64,000 nucleotides of DNA from Paguma larvata. Taxonomy: Eukaryota > Chordata > Mammalia > Carnivora > Viverridae. A program made the position numbers and the translations under genes. The notes beneath the pieces are model-generated. The model worked only from the letters and a program-made list of their open reading frames with translations, did not search any database and was not told the DNA's origin. Position 1 is the first letter of the stretch, and every line of letters starts with the position of its first letter. Shown one piece after another: positions 46,073 through 57,395 of this stretch. The stretch spans positions 8,073,464-8,137,463 of the forward strand of contig CM057831.1 of the NCBI GenBank assembly GCA_030068075.1, written 5' to 3'.

Positions 46073-46860
46073 ATTTAAACATCAATGTCCTAATAAGAAA
46101 GACACTGTGACAAACCATCCCCCCATTAAAGATGACATAAAAACTAAATGCAGTATGTGATTCTGGAATGAACGGCTTGCAGGGGAGGCTCAAAAGGATA
46201 TTCTTTTTTTTTTTTAATGTTTATTTATTTTTGAGACAGAGAGAGACAGAGCATGAGTGGGGGAGGGGCAGAGAGAGAGGGAGACACAGAATCGAAGCAG
46301 GCTCCAGGCTGTGAGCCAGTCAGCACAGAGCCCGACGCGGGGCTCGAACTCACAGACCATGAGATCATGACCTGAGCCGAAGTCGGACGCTCAACCGACT
46401 GAGCCACCCAGGCGCCCCTCAAAAGGATATTCTTGAACGGACTTGCAAAACCCAAGTATGAATCGAAGATGAACGCCTTCCGGCAACGTTAAGTTTCCTG
46501 AAGTTAGTAAGGGTGTCATAGTTATTTAAGGAAATGTTCTTATTCTTTGGAAACAATACTCTTAAGTATCTGGAGACAAAGAACACACCAACAGGATGTA
46601 TGGAATTTACTCTCAAAGGGCTCAAGGAAAAAATGCAGACAGAAAGATGGAGAACCAGGGGCAAAGAAGTGTTTGTGAAACTTCGTTCACGTTCGTTCGT
46701 GAAAGGTAAAAGGTCATTTACATAAGCGGAGCAACAGATCACTAAGAGGTGAATCTGTTTAAAAGGAATATGGGTTTCTTTGTACTCTTCCTGCAACTTT
46801 TCAGTAAATCGGAAACTTTCCCAAAAAAAGCGAAAGAAATAAGAGACTTCCCCTTTCCCA
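46073..46860 (+). mobile_element. L1M-type LINE 3' end, split by a SINE
   Basis: Segments in order: ATTTAAACATCAATGTCCTA, GACATAAAAACTAAATGCAGTATGTGATTC, then after the SINE GGTGTCATAGTTATTTAAGG AAATGTTCTTATTCTTTGG, GAATTTACTCTCAAAGGGCTC, GGTGAATCTG and CTCTTCCTGCAACTTTTCAG TAAATCGGAAACTTTCCC with a short A tail. The target site of the SINE at 46206-46417 lies inside it. Confidence 0.8.
46206..46417 (-). mobile_element. young carnivore tRNA-Lys SINE nested in L1M
   Basis: In reverse: GGCGCCTGGGTGGCTCAGTC head, GAGTTCGAGCCCCGCG, body CTGACTGGCTCACAGCCTGG, AAATAAACATT. A 17-bp perfect duplication CTCAAAAGGATATTCTT lies at 46189-46205 and 46418-46434. This is the cleanest insertion in the window. 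Confidence 0.98.
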
Positions 46861-46929
46861 CACAACCCGGTGAACAGAAAATGGTACAGTTTCTAATCTC
46901 ATAACCATACTTCTGTTAATATCACTGGC

Positions 46930-47570
46930 ATGTGGACAAAGTATTATACAAAGTTGTGTCACAGCATTGTTTATTAAAGCAATTCAAAAATTCTTTTAAC
47001 ATTTGTTCATTTTTGACAGAGAGAAAGAGAGACAGAATAGGAGTGGGGGAGGGGCAGAGAGAGACGGAGACGCAGAATCCGAAGCAGGCTCCAGGCTCCG
47101 AGCTGTCAGCACGGAGCCTGGCGCAGAGCTTGAACTCACAAACCGTGAGATCATGACCTGAGCCAAAGTCGGACGCTTAACCAACTCAGCCACCCGGGTG
47201 CCCCAAAAAACGAACAATTTTAAAGCACATGTACTTTTCCAAAAAAAAAAAAAAAAATGCTGATTAAAGTAGGGTATGTAAATTCACAAGAACACTATGC
47301 GACCTTTAAATGTGTGCGTACACGTTTATAATTACAACCGAAAACACACAGTAAGCGAAAACAGGATTAAAGATATACACAGTATGATCACATGTTGATC
47401 GAAGAGGCAGATAAAAAGGAAAAACAAATCCGAGAAAAAAAGACTAGAAACAAATCCAAGAAAATGCCAACGCTGGCCATCTGTCCCCCGGAGAAGGCTC
47501 ACGGATGATGTCTTTCCCTTCCGCTCTCTGTAGACTTCAAGTATATAATGCTCGTATAATAGTGTTATGA
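46930..47570 (+). mobile_element. L1M-type ORF2 end and 3' UTR, split by a SINE
   Basis: Carries CACAGCATTGTTTATTAAAGCAATTC before the SINE and GCTGATTAAAGTAGGGTATG then AACACTATGCGACCTTTAAATGTG after it (compare the L1 segment around the AAATTATGGTATATCCATAC motif). Further on are GCGAAAACAGGATTAAAGAT and CCCCCGGAGAAGGCTCACGG. No open frame survives. The 3' limit is approximate. Confidence 0.65.
46993..47204 (-). mobile_element. carnivore tRNA-Lys SINE nested in L1M
   Basis: In reverse: GGGGCACCCGGGTGGCTGAG head, GAGTTCAAGCTCTGCGCC B box region, body CTGACAGCTCGGAGCCTGG, CT stretch, AATGTTAAAAG end. The target duplication is unclear; both flanks contain CAAAAA. Confidence 0.95.
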
Positions 47571-47574
47571 TAAA

Positions 47575-49015
47575 AATAAGCTTTACTCTCAGAATAACAA
47601 CTTAATAGAAGTGCAGAGAAGTAAGTTTAATTGACATACGATCCTCAGGGACACCTGCCGTATAAAGTAAATGACACTCGCTGTGGATGCTCAGCTATCC
47701 ACAACTAATTTCAACTACTTCTGGTCCCAAAGATGGGAAATGAAACAGAGAGAGGGGAAGTCATGCTCGGAGACCGTCTTTGGTAGAACTTTGTTAAATG
47801 TGAAAATCCACACATTCATGAGCCATAGGCGCCTCCTTCCTCATTCCAAGCCATCCAAAGACGGGGAGATCACTTAATACCATCCCTCCACACCCCGCTT
47901 CGCCCCACCTCGAAGGAGGGGAAAAGAAGTGCGAGACATTGATAAGGACGAAGAGTAATGGGGGCTTCATCTCACAGCCCCGGGCTTTGTCGGGCTCAAG
48001 AGGCACATTGCTTACTACCCCGACTCGGGTGCTCGGGAGCAGGTATTCAGGCTGAAATCAGCCCCAGTCAGTGACTAGGATTCTCCAGCTCACTGTAGTC
48101 ATTATAAAGAGAGAGAAAAGGGCTGGGCAGAGGGAGAAGAAGGGAGCAGGGCAGGTGACAGATTTTTTAGAAGTGGGTGACAATGATGAGATCTAAAAGT
48201 CTGGGTAAGTGAAAGAAAGGTTGGAAGGAAAACTGAAGCATCACCCCAATTCATTTTCTAACGGCATGTGCGGCTCCCACAGCCACTGCCCACACGTCCG
48301 GCTATTTTTTTTAAAGGGGTTATTAAGAGCACCGTGTATGGCAACAAAGAGGAAGTCCCTTGTTTAAACGATTATAGCTCACTTCCTGTGTAAGATTTAC
48401 ACGTTTGCAAGCATTTAACTGTTATTTATTTCTTGGTATAACCAGGTTCGAGTCACCTTAAACTTCGACCAGATCTCGTAACTCAGCCAATGAAATAATT
48501 AAAATTCTTTTGCCAGCTTGATTTGGATGAAAAAAAAAATCAACACACTTCATTTAAAATGCATGTGAAGCACATTCGAAAGAATACACTCATTGCTCCT
48601 TCAGATTTCAAATCGAATCAATGCAATGACTGCCGATCGCAAAGCAACAGGAATGCTAAAAAAGAAAACCAGTTCTACGATGGATGATTACCCCAAGTTC
48701 CGGTCGTGTTTTATGAATTGTCTCCAAACTTGTGAAAGAAATCAATGTTCATTAGTTTCTAGAATCGTAAACCTACCGGCACTAAACCATAAAAAATGAG
48801 TACAAGTAGACCTACAATTTAAAGACTCCATCAGTTGGAATGAACCAGAATAAAGAACTTCTCTATGGTCCCTGGGTTCCTTTGCAAGGCAGCGCAACTC
48901 CTGAAGTCTGTCTGCTTTACCACTATTTCGCTGTCTCTGCGTGCATCTCCTTTATCCGCAAAAGTTACAATAGACTTCAGACTTGAGTGATGAATGACAA
49001 AACATTCAAAAATAT
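47575..49015. other. unique stretch, no gene recognised
   Basis: Possible weak MIR trace at 47725-47800 (GATGGGAAATGAAACAGAGAGAGGGG). A G-rich tract with four G3 runs lies at 48120-48145. The part at 48370-48530 is AT-rich with an ETS-like ACTTCCTGTG and could be regulatory, but nothing proves it. Confidence 0.4.
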
Positions 49016-49019
49016 GAAT

Positions 49020-49238
49020 GGGGGCGCCTGGGTGGCTCAGTCGGTTAAGCGTCCGACTTCGGCTCAGGTCATGATCTCACCGTTTGTGAGTTCGAGTCCC
49101 GCGTCGGGCTCTGTGATGACAGCTCAGAGCCTGGAGCCTGCTTCGGATCCTGTGTCTCCCTCTCTCTGCCCCTCCCCCACTCAGGCTCTGTCTCTCTCTC
49201 TCTCTCTCTTTCAAAAATAAACAAACATTAAAAAAAAA
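49020..49238 (+). mobile_element. near-consensus carnivore tRNA-Lys SINE
   Basis: Head GGGGCGCCTGGGTGGCTCAG, A box TGGCTCAGTCGG, B box GAGTTCGAGTCCC, feliform body ATGACAGCTCAGAGCCTGG, CT repeat and AAATAAACAAACATT with tail. This copy is close to consensus. Target duplication is unclear because both flanks are A-rich. Confidence 0.97.
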
Positions 49239-49442
49239 TGGCCTCGGAGCACAGCTCCAAAAAGCAACTGCAGTGGTGATGCCGGGGCATAAATAACACC
49301 CAGCAACTTCATCAAATTCTAAAATTAAGCACAAAAAGGCAGAGAAATTAAAAAACAAAAACCAAAACATAAAAAACAGAAAAATAAAAAAAGACCTAGA
49401 GAGAGAGAATGATGGGGGAAGGGGCAATTTCAACACATAAAT

Positions 49443-49464
49443 AGATACATACATACATACATAG
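49443..49464 (+). repeat. CATA tetranucleotide repeat
   Basis: Five CATA units between two similar ATAGT/ACATATAAATG stretches. Confidence 0.75.
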
Positions 49465-50074
49465 TTTCAACATATAAATGATAAAAAGTGAAAACTCACT
49501 CTAGGACTTTTCTCCCCGTTTTCCCCTGAATCACTGAACAGCAGGGCTTAGCGTGGAATCAATGACGTTACACTACTTCTACCTGTCGGCAAACAAGTAT
49601 CATTCCAGTTCTACCTCTTGCCTCTTCTACGCTCAACCCACGTTTACAGAACTTCTGGTCAGAGGTGGTGAACATCCGTCTGACTCGGGTCTCGAAGTCA
49701 GCGCTCCAGTGCGGCAGCTGGAGGGACCTGACTTCAGGCCGGACTCCTACTCATGCATTCGGGCAGGAAGACTGACTTCCAAAACCCTCGAGCCGTGTAA
49801 ATGGAAAGTTCCTGACCCTGGTGGTTTCTGTTGGCCATCCTAAAAAAAGACAGAATCTGCCCAGCACAGAATGCGACCTGATTTATTAAAGAAGATCAAG
49901 CAGACTCCGTGACAACGTCACTGCTAAGAGGATTTCTACAAAAAAGCAATAAATCTAAATGTTGTTCCAATGCCCAATCCTGACCATCCTCCACTGGAAA
50001 CGGATGGCTCTCTCTAGCGCCCCCACGCCTCTCGCCCTGCTCGGTCTCCTCCCTAGTTGCTCTCACCCTGGAAA

Positions 50075-50215
50075 CACTATGGAAGCTTTTGCTCGAATAG
50101 AAGAAGTTCTACAGAGGGTGGTGTCTCTGTCTATTGAGTTCACTAATACACCCCAGTGCCTGGTACACGACACATGAAAGCCATTTAATAAATGCCCGTT
50201 AAATGGATGAATCCT
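50075..50215 (+). mobile_element. L2 LINE 3' end
   Basis: TGTCTCTGTCTATTGAGTTC ACTAATACACCCCAGTGCCTGGTACACGACACATG, then CCATTTAATAAATGCCCGTTAAATGGATGAATCC, the L2 terminal segment. It may extend upstream to about 49960 (CACTGGAAACGGATGGC). Confidence 0.65.
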
Positions 50216-50499
50216 TCATTAAGCTAAGGGATTTCTTAAACCTCTTCTTATTCAAGCAGCAAAGGCAAAAATTAGGCAGGGAATCTTTAACGAGTTATAA
50301 TAGGACAGATACAGGGTTATCACGTTTACTATAAAAAGCTTATTTACACTGGTTAAAGAGCACACACACATTTCTAAGTGCTGACTCAGAAAGCGGAAAG
50401 GAATCTAAACAGGACTGCTAAGAAGAACAGGAAAGGGTTAATAAACATTTGGAGAAAAACTCACCAACATCAAACACTAAAACAAAATAGTATGTTTTC

Positions 50500-51080
50500 C
50501 TCTGAGTAATTAGCGAAAGATTTTTAAAACTAAGATTCCCCAACGCAGTGATGGCGCAGTAGGAGGGTCATTCCCAGACAGCGGCAGGGAGATTAAAACA
50601 ACCATTCCTGACAGTAATTTGGAAGCAGGACTTTAAAACTAAAAAAAAGGTCCATATCTCTGACCCAGGCATTTTAACTGTGAAACCTCATTCCAAAGGA
50701 ATACTTAAGGACAGACAAAGATCAAAGATATTCATCAAAGCGTTATTTATAATAGCAACATTCTGGAAACTGCCTAGAGGATTAACAATGGCGAAACCGT
50801 TCAGTCAATTATGGACATCCACTAAATCAACTACCATACAGTCTTTAAAATGTACGCTTGAAGAATTTTTATAAAGACTAAAGAATGAATAATACAACGT
50901 CAAATAAATAAAAGCAAGCTAAATCTTTTCTGAACCACGCAGGGCAATATAAAAGGCAGGCAGAAGATATTATCAAAAGTATTTATCTCTGTGTGGTAGG
51001 ATTACAGGTGAATTCTGTTCCAAACTATACTTCTATGGATTTTCTTATTTATTAAAATAAACAGGTTCTATTTTTATGGT
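50500..51080 (+). mobile_element. old L1 ORF2 3' end
   Basis: CATATCTCTGACCCAGGCATT TTAACTGTGAAACCTCATTCC, AAAGATATTCATCAAAGCGTTATTTATAATAGCAACATT CTGGAAACTGCC and GTCAATTATGGACATCCACTAAATC follow the C-terminal ORF2 order of L1. A final stretch ends near CAAACTATACTTCTATGGATTTTC. Highly decayed. Confidence 0.65.
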
Positions 51081-51331
51081 AGAAAAAATTTTAATGAAGA
51101 AGAGTTCATCGAAGAGTTGGGATAAAACATGCTTTTAAGAGTTGTCATTATTAGCAAGAAGAAGAATAAGGTCTTAGGAAAAAAAGAAGCAGACATTAAT
51201 GTTATTTGAAAAAACACAGAAGTAACATTTTTAAGAAAGAGAACACCTTTAGTCCCTTTTAAATAAAAAACAGCAAAAAGCAAACCACAGCTCTGAATAA
51301 CCTCTATAAGGTCCTTTCATCCCAAAATTAT

Positions 51332-51570
51332 CTTCTTTTTTTTTTAATGTTTATTTATTTTTGTGAGAGAAAGAGAGTGCACCACACACATGGGTAAGCA
51401 CAGGGGAGGGGCAGAGAGAGAGGGAGACACAGAACCCACAGCAGGCTCCAGGCTCTGAGCTGTCAGCACAGAGCCCGACAGACACAGGGCTTGAACCCAC
51501 GAACTGTGAGATCATGACCTGAGCCGAAGTCGGACACTCAACTCAACTGACTCAGCCACCCAGGTGTCCT
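51332..51570 (-). mobile_element. carnivore tRNA-Lys SINE (SINEC_Fc type)
   Basis: In reverse: GGACACCTGGGTGGCTGAGTC head, GGGTTCAAGCCCTGTG, body CTGACAGCTCAGAGCCTGG, CT stretch, AAATAAACATT. CCCAAAAT at 51321-51328 recurs at 51571-51578. A small insertion extends the head region (CTCAACTCAACTG). Confidence 0.94.
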
Positions 51571-52060
51571 CCCAAAATATCATTAGATTTTTCTTCTAAA
51601 ATTCAATATGAAATTTGACAGGGGAACTTATTAAGTTTTATTTCCTAACTCAAATAGCTACAAAAGAGGAACGAGCCCAAAAAGAGAAAACGCAAGGCAT
51701 CTATGGCATTTGCACCATCCTCTGCCATGCATATCAATTAAAATTATTGATAATAAATGGACTTTTCAGTAAATCAGTCAAATATAGAGTCGCTGATCAC
51801 AGTGATAAGTCACCTGCTAGGAAAAGGCGAAATATACAAAAAAAAAAGAACTACTGCCCAAGCTATTACAGAAGCCCTTTGCTCTAAATCTGTACAGGCG
51901 GAGTAATCATTTTCACGATCCTAAAGCAAATTCAAACATTTAAAACAGAGATGGCAATTGCGCTTATGTGCTCACAGATATGGGTCTGCAGACCCAACGT
52001 CCGTACATGCTCTTTGGAAATCTACAAGACTGTCAACAGAAATAGGAACATCCTTTGCAG

Positions 52061-52160
52061 TCATCTGACAGCACCGCTTCATGAAATTACATCAGATCTC
52101 TATCTAAACCAAGTTTTAGGGCTATCCACAGATGCAGTAAAAAATGAGTGTGAAGGAAAG
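52061..52160 (+). other. candidate 100-base exon
   Basis: ATCCTTTGCAG ends at 52060; GGAAAG|GTAAGA follows at 52160. One frame is open through all 100 bases (33 codons; contains HEITSDLYLNQVLGLSTDAV) and belongs to a 90-codon open frame at 51951-52223. No known family is recognised. The donor lacks T at the sixth position, and there is no supporting acceptor tract beyond a short one. Confidence 0.2.
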
Positions 52161-52747
52161 GTAAGAAAATTCAAGCAAACCTATTACTTTTCTTTTAAGC
52201 TCAAATATATTTCTCAAGGCTAAACATCAGAAGCAAGATGCTTGGATACCAACACTTGCCTTTATAACCTTTGCTTTGTATCTAGATCCAGAGGGAAAAT
52301 CGTGTTTACAAGAACCACGAGACACGTGAAAAGCAATAACCAAGATAAATGAAAAAAAAAAAAAAAATGCCGGGTTAAGTGTTAGTCAGAACTTTATTGT
52401 AAAGGTACTTCATTTTATGAGATGAAGAAATCTACTTTTCCTCCTCTCTAGCGTTACATATTGAAAAAACGAAAACATGATTAAACGATTCTTTTAATGT
52501 CATCTCATCATTTAGAAAGAGCTAAAAGAAAACAATTTGCATGCAGGCTGAGCACGATAGTACACAGTGTGGAACTCAATGTCAAAAACTAAAGTTCAAT
52601 TTCCAGTGCTAAGCAAGGACCTAAATTGGGAACTCTGTTCTTTTCCCTACTAGCTGCGTGAATTTTTTTTTTCTAGTTTCATAGTCCTGATTCAATGCTT
52701 CTAAAATCTGAGTCCTTTTTTTTTTTTTTTTAAAGACAAAAGTATCA

Positions 52748-52939
52748 GGGGCGCCAGGGTGGCTCAGTCAGTTGAGCATCCGACTTCGGCTCAGGTCATG
52801 ATCTCACGGTTTGTGAGTTCGAGCCCCGCGTCGGGCTCGCTGCTGTCAGCAAGGAGCCTGCTTTGGACCCTCTGTTCCCTTCTCTCTCTGCCCCTCCCCC
52901 ATTCTCTCTCTCTCTCAAAAATAAATAAGCCTGAAAAAA
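52748..52939 (+). mobile_element. carnivore tRNA-Lys SINE, shorter body
   Basis: Head GGGGCGCCAGGGTGGCTCAG, B box GAGTTCGAGCCCC, body CTGCTGTCAGCAAGGAGCCTG without the CTCAGAGCCTGG duplication, CT stretch, AAATAAATAAGC. No clean target duplication. Confidence 0.94.
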
Positions 52940-53234
52940 AGACGAGACGAAAGTAGCACGTCAAAGCAAACATCAGAGACAAGGAGTGTTCACCCATTGT
53001 TCTTATTCCAGAAGAAAGGGGAAAAACGGTGGGTCAGAACCTCGGGATTCTTCTAATGCTGTGTGTTTGTGCAAGAGGAAGTGAGAGAGTACCAGGGAGA
53101 CTCAGCACAAAATCGGGAGCGGCAAAGCAGGGCTATAAAAACCAAATCCATCTGTGCTATTTACACCTGCCCCTGCTCTTTCAATTATCAGCCATCACTA
53201 CATATAAAGCAGTAAGTTGCCAATCTTGCCCAGA

Positions 53235-53360
53235 CAGGTGTTAGAATCATCTGGAGAACTTTCCAAAATCCCAAAGCCCAGGCCACACCCCCAAACGATC
53301 AGAAAATGAAACGGGGAATCAGAGGCTTTGAAGCTCCTCCGGTGTGCGAACCACGGACGC
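53235..53360. mobile_element. MER5-type hAT-Charlie fragment
   Basis: GTTAGAATCATCTGGAGAAC TTTCCAAAATCCCAAAGCCCAGGCCACACCCC matches the MER5 pattern (AGAATCACCTGGGGAGCTTT..CCCAGGCCCCACCCC). Orientation is uncertain because the family is nearly symmetrical. Confidence 0.65.
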
Positions 53361-56300
53361 AAAGTATAGAAATCAGATACAACCTTCTACCTCCCCTTGG
53401 AGAGGTACCATAGATGTCATTGCAGGGAGTTGAAAAAAGAGGAGGAAAGAAAGGAAGGAAGAGAAAAAGGAAGGAACGCTAAACCAATGCATCCATCTCT
53501 TTTCTCAAAGAAAATCATTTGTGCGGATACTCACTTGCTGTTCCTGAGGCCGGCTCAACCCAACACTGAGAAGGTCATGACCAAGGTAAATGGCATGTTA
53601 GGCCGACATGGGTTTCTACGCACGGCCTCGTCCCTGTAAGAAGGTCGTGGATCTGGGGGTCAGCAGAAGGGAGAGGGGCTTATTACAAACCCAAAGCGAG
53701 GCTATGCAGATTCCAGGGGGACCCACACCGCTTCCTAGCGACCAACTGGCAGCAGTTAGAAAGAGATGTCTGAAGAACGTCAACTTGCCGGGCCTGGCCT
53801 GCCTCAGTGTTTCTCCCAATCGGAGGGCTTAAAACCCTCTACTAAATTCAAAGAGGGAGAAGGAGGGCAAGAAGAAGATCCTAAACCCTGCGATTCCAAT
53901 AAAAATTTAAAAACAGACTCCTCGCACAGGTTCAACACAGTCTAGAAGGTTTTACTCATTGCGTAACACTCGCTTCCCCCGAGCTCCCGCTATTCCCTGT
54001 ATCTTTAAAAAAAAAAAAAAACAGTTGCAGGTACATGTGTTCTGTTTGTACTACTGGTTCACGAGATCCAAAGGGTTCATCGTGTACAGAGCACCACCTG
54101 TGTACTTAGCTTAAATCTGTGGAAATCTTTCATCCCCAGGAAAGAGTATAGATTATTTTTATGCCATCCAAATGGGAGAGTGTCCCAGATACCAGATGAC
54201 GAAGGGGCCCCGGAGGGACCATAACGCTAACACGCTGACGAGCACTCCAGAACTTGGCTTCCAAGCCGCCTCCCCGTTTGGCAAGGCTTGCAGCTAGCTC
54301 CGTGAATAGTAAAGACGTCGCTGCGAACAGGGCGGTGGAAGCGAAGGGCGGAAGGCAAGAGGCATGTCCTCGCACATGTGACGGCGGTGGATTTCAGAGA
54401 CGAGAAAGTGTCTCAGGGAGAAGACCAGGAAAATGGGTGTCTCGACCGACAGGCTACAAACGGGGTTGTGCTTCGCTACCGTAGCACAGGAGTGAAAACA
54501 CAAAACTTGGCCAGGCTTCAAAGACCTAGCAGTCCAGCTGAGTAACACTGTTTTCCCGAGGGCCGGCTCTTGGCATTTTGGTTGATTTCTGCGACATTTA
54601 CGAGGGGCCAACCTTCAACAAAGTATGGTTTAACTAACTTTTTCCTTTCTTCCTTTTTTTTTTTTAATAGCACGTAAAGGTGAAGGGAATACTTCTTTGG
54701 CGAACGGACGTGCGAGAGACTAACTTGAGTTGTCCTCTTTCATCCTAAATTTTCCTCTGCCTCTATCCTGCCGTGAAGTCACGACACATCTGTGACAGAA
54801 AAACTCCCATGGTAACACGCTGACATCATAAACACCGGATTAAGACTCGGCTGCAAAAGCCAAAGGAGACGATGGGCTGGGAAGGAAGAAGCTATAATTC
54901 AAACAAATCTCTTCCAGAACAGCTAGGGGAATACTACCCATTACCGGGCAAGCAAATTGCTTTTTGTAGAAGTGCTCTCTTTTTTGAAGTCTGCCCCAGT
55001 GTGAAAGTCCCTCTGTAAGTCAGAACCTCCGCATTATTTTAATGTACTGTTCTGTATTTAATAATCTCGGGCTTCAGACATTAGTCTGTTACCATGGGAA
55101 TGACGGCAGCACAAACGCAGGGTTACGGCTATCAAGCAGGAGAAAAGAAATTATGAATAAGCCTCGTTATGTTCAATAATTAGCAGCTACATGGAAAAAA
55201 ACAAAACCACGAATTTAGGTTGGTGCATTTATCTTGGCGTTTGGATACAACTCCGAGGGTGTTATTGCTTTAAAATGAGACTCTAACAAACTGCCGAGAA
55301 TTCCTTGACCAGCAGTTGCTACTCAAGTGTCGTAATTTTAAAAACTCATCCCGTCCATCCCTTTCTTCGATGTTAATTCTTGCCCTGCAGAAGACTGGGT
55401 ATTGACGGGCAATACAAGACATCCCAGGACGGATCCGGGTACCCTGAGCCCGCATGTCTGGGGCAAAAGCGCGACAATACTGAACATGGCCAGCTCCTCC
55501 ACCTTAGTTAACTGCAAAAGGAACCGTTTCCAGGCAGTCCGCGTCGCCCGCTCCCACCACAGAACGTCTCCATGTCAAGACGTAGGACGGTTGTGCCGTA
55601 GAATGGCCCAGCTGAGCGCAAGGCATGAAGTCTTTCTTCTAAGGTGACAGTAAGGGACCCCGTACTCTATGGCATTTACCATAATGACTAAGTGTTCCGC
55701 GCAGTTAGAACTTTCCTTAGCGAGGCCCGCAACTTTACTAACCAGGAAAGGGAAGCAAGATGGCGGACGTATATTCTGAGACACCAAAAGAGCACTAAAG
55801 CAGGGCTTCCCGGAAACAAAGACTACACTCAGATATAAAAGCAAGTATGAGAGCAAGGCCAGGGCATCAAGTCCTCCCTCCACGTTGCTAGACCCCTGGC
55901 ATCCCGTGGGATCCCCAGCTCGCTCTAGGAGAGTGGCGATGTTCGTATTACCCCGTCTAAATCTGGTTGGCGAGTCCAAAATCTTCATCTACTCTTCAGT
56001 CAGTGGACATCTGTGGGCCCCTTGGAACTCTGAGACTTCTCAGCTCCCCTCTCCCGTCAGGCTTCGGCGTTCTAAGGCAATGGCACGACACATCGTTGGG
56101 GGAAAGTAATTTTAGAACGTGCCGTCCAAATCAACCGGTCATGAATAGGCTCTGATTAAAATATAAAGAGCTTTTAAAATAATTTAAAATGATTCACTGG
56201 AACTAATTTAGAGATATTTTAATCTCCGAATGTGCAGTGAACTGTAGTCTCCCTTGGCCCCAGCCTCTCCTTAGAGATGGACATTTCTAGTCAGGACTCG

Positions 56301-56683
56301 GTCGCTGGGGAAGGGGCGCCTAAGCCATGCGAACTACACCGCCCAGGCCTGCATGGCCCTCTGCCTCTCTGATGTATGTTTGTCCATCTCGGGGCCCGTC
56401 CCTTTCCACTTGCAGAACCAGACTGTGTACACGTCCCGTTCTCAGTGACTATCACTCATCTGTTTCCTAGGCTAGCTAGCTGGATGACTTTGCACGCAAC
56501 GATGTGACAATTATTTAAAGAATCACATGAGATCAAAGGACCTCAGCTTACATTTTTTAGTCATTTGTTTGAATTCCATTTTAGATTAAACCAAGGACTA
56601 TTTTCCCAACATAATGTACTAACATATTCATGGAGCTGCTTCTACCAGAGCCACTCGTGAACCAATACCCAGGCTGCACTTAC
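53361..56683. other. unique, locally CpG-rich stretch; no gene recognised
   Basis: Purine-rich at 53430-53490. CpG-dense at about 54190-54480 and 55400-55600, but without promoter motifs that I can support. AT-rich, possibly conserved segments lie at 54950-55250 and 56130-56230. Open frames up to 137 codons (55575-55988, minus) are not recognised. Confidence 0.4.
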
Positions 56684-56950
56684 CTAGGCTTTTCTACCGT
56701 GACTATGAAGTTCAAGGGGATATCTGCTGCTTTGGAAAAGTGCCTCCTCAAACCCACTACAGGTTTCTTCACAAAATCCTTTGGTGCCTGATCTCCAAGA
56801 TTTCCTGAATCTTGGCCAAAGGCGCCGGATAAGAGGAGGGGACCTGGTGTCTACGGTTTTGCTTTCTCTACCTTGCTGTTTCTTCCCGGATAAAGAGTTT
56901 CGGTTGAAAAGATAAAGCGAGGGGGAAATCCAGATGTTGGAATAATACAA
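56684..56950 (-). other. open frame ending at a strong 5' splice site
   Basis: On the minus strand 88 codons run from an ATG at 56950 to a TAG that itself forms the splice junction TAG|GTAAGT (GT at 56683-56682). This could be the end of an exon whose last codon is a stop, or chance. The upstream acceptor is not clear. The peptide (QSSRYPLELHSHGRKA at its end) matches no family I know. Confidence 0.2.
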
Positions 56951-56954
56951 TAAA

Positions 56955-57115
56955 GCACAGACCCTCCCGACTTAATCTTCCCAGCAATCTGAGGAAGTGG
57001 GTATTATTATATTCACTCAAGAAAGAAAGACATCGAGAAAGGAAAAGATGTCCAACAATTAGTTACAGAAGAGTGCAATTCAAACCCAACACAACTCCCA
57101 AACCCAAGATGTTTT
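56955..57115 (-). mobile_element. MIR SINE fragment
   Basis: CTTAATCTTCCCAGCAATCTGAGGAAGTGGGTATTATTAT, then AAAGACATCGAGAAAGGAAAAG, then GAGTGCAATTCAAACCCAAC: reversed MIR central and 5' parts. Confidence 0.75.
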
Positions 57116-57395
57116 GACTACACAGAAATCCAATCTTCCCAAAAACAAGACTTGTGTCTTTCTGTTCTTTTGTGTGACCTCAGAGATGACACATGCAAAG
57201 AGCTCTTGGCAAAACATGGAGAAGAGCATTTCCAGGAAACCGTCTGGGTCCTTCTGTCAAAAGGTAACCCTCCGGCTCACACCAAACCAGAGAGCGCATG
57301 TCAACCATAACTTACTACCATAGCATCAGAGACGAGGGATGGAGCCTGAGACATCCATCCGTTCTGCAGTTGATGTATCCAAGCATAAGACGATC

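Noticed and set aside
49020..49100. tRNA-like segment with A and B boxes
   Set aside because: It is the tRNA-derived head of a SINE; it lacks a complete cloverleaf and occurs in many copies.
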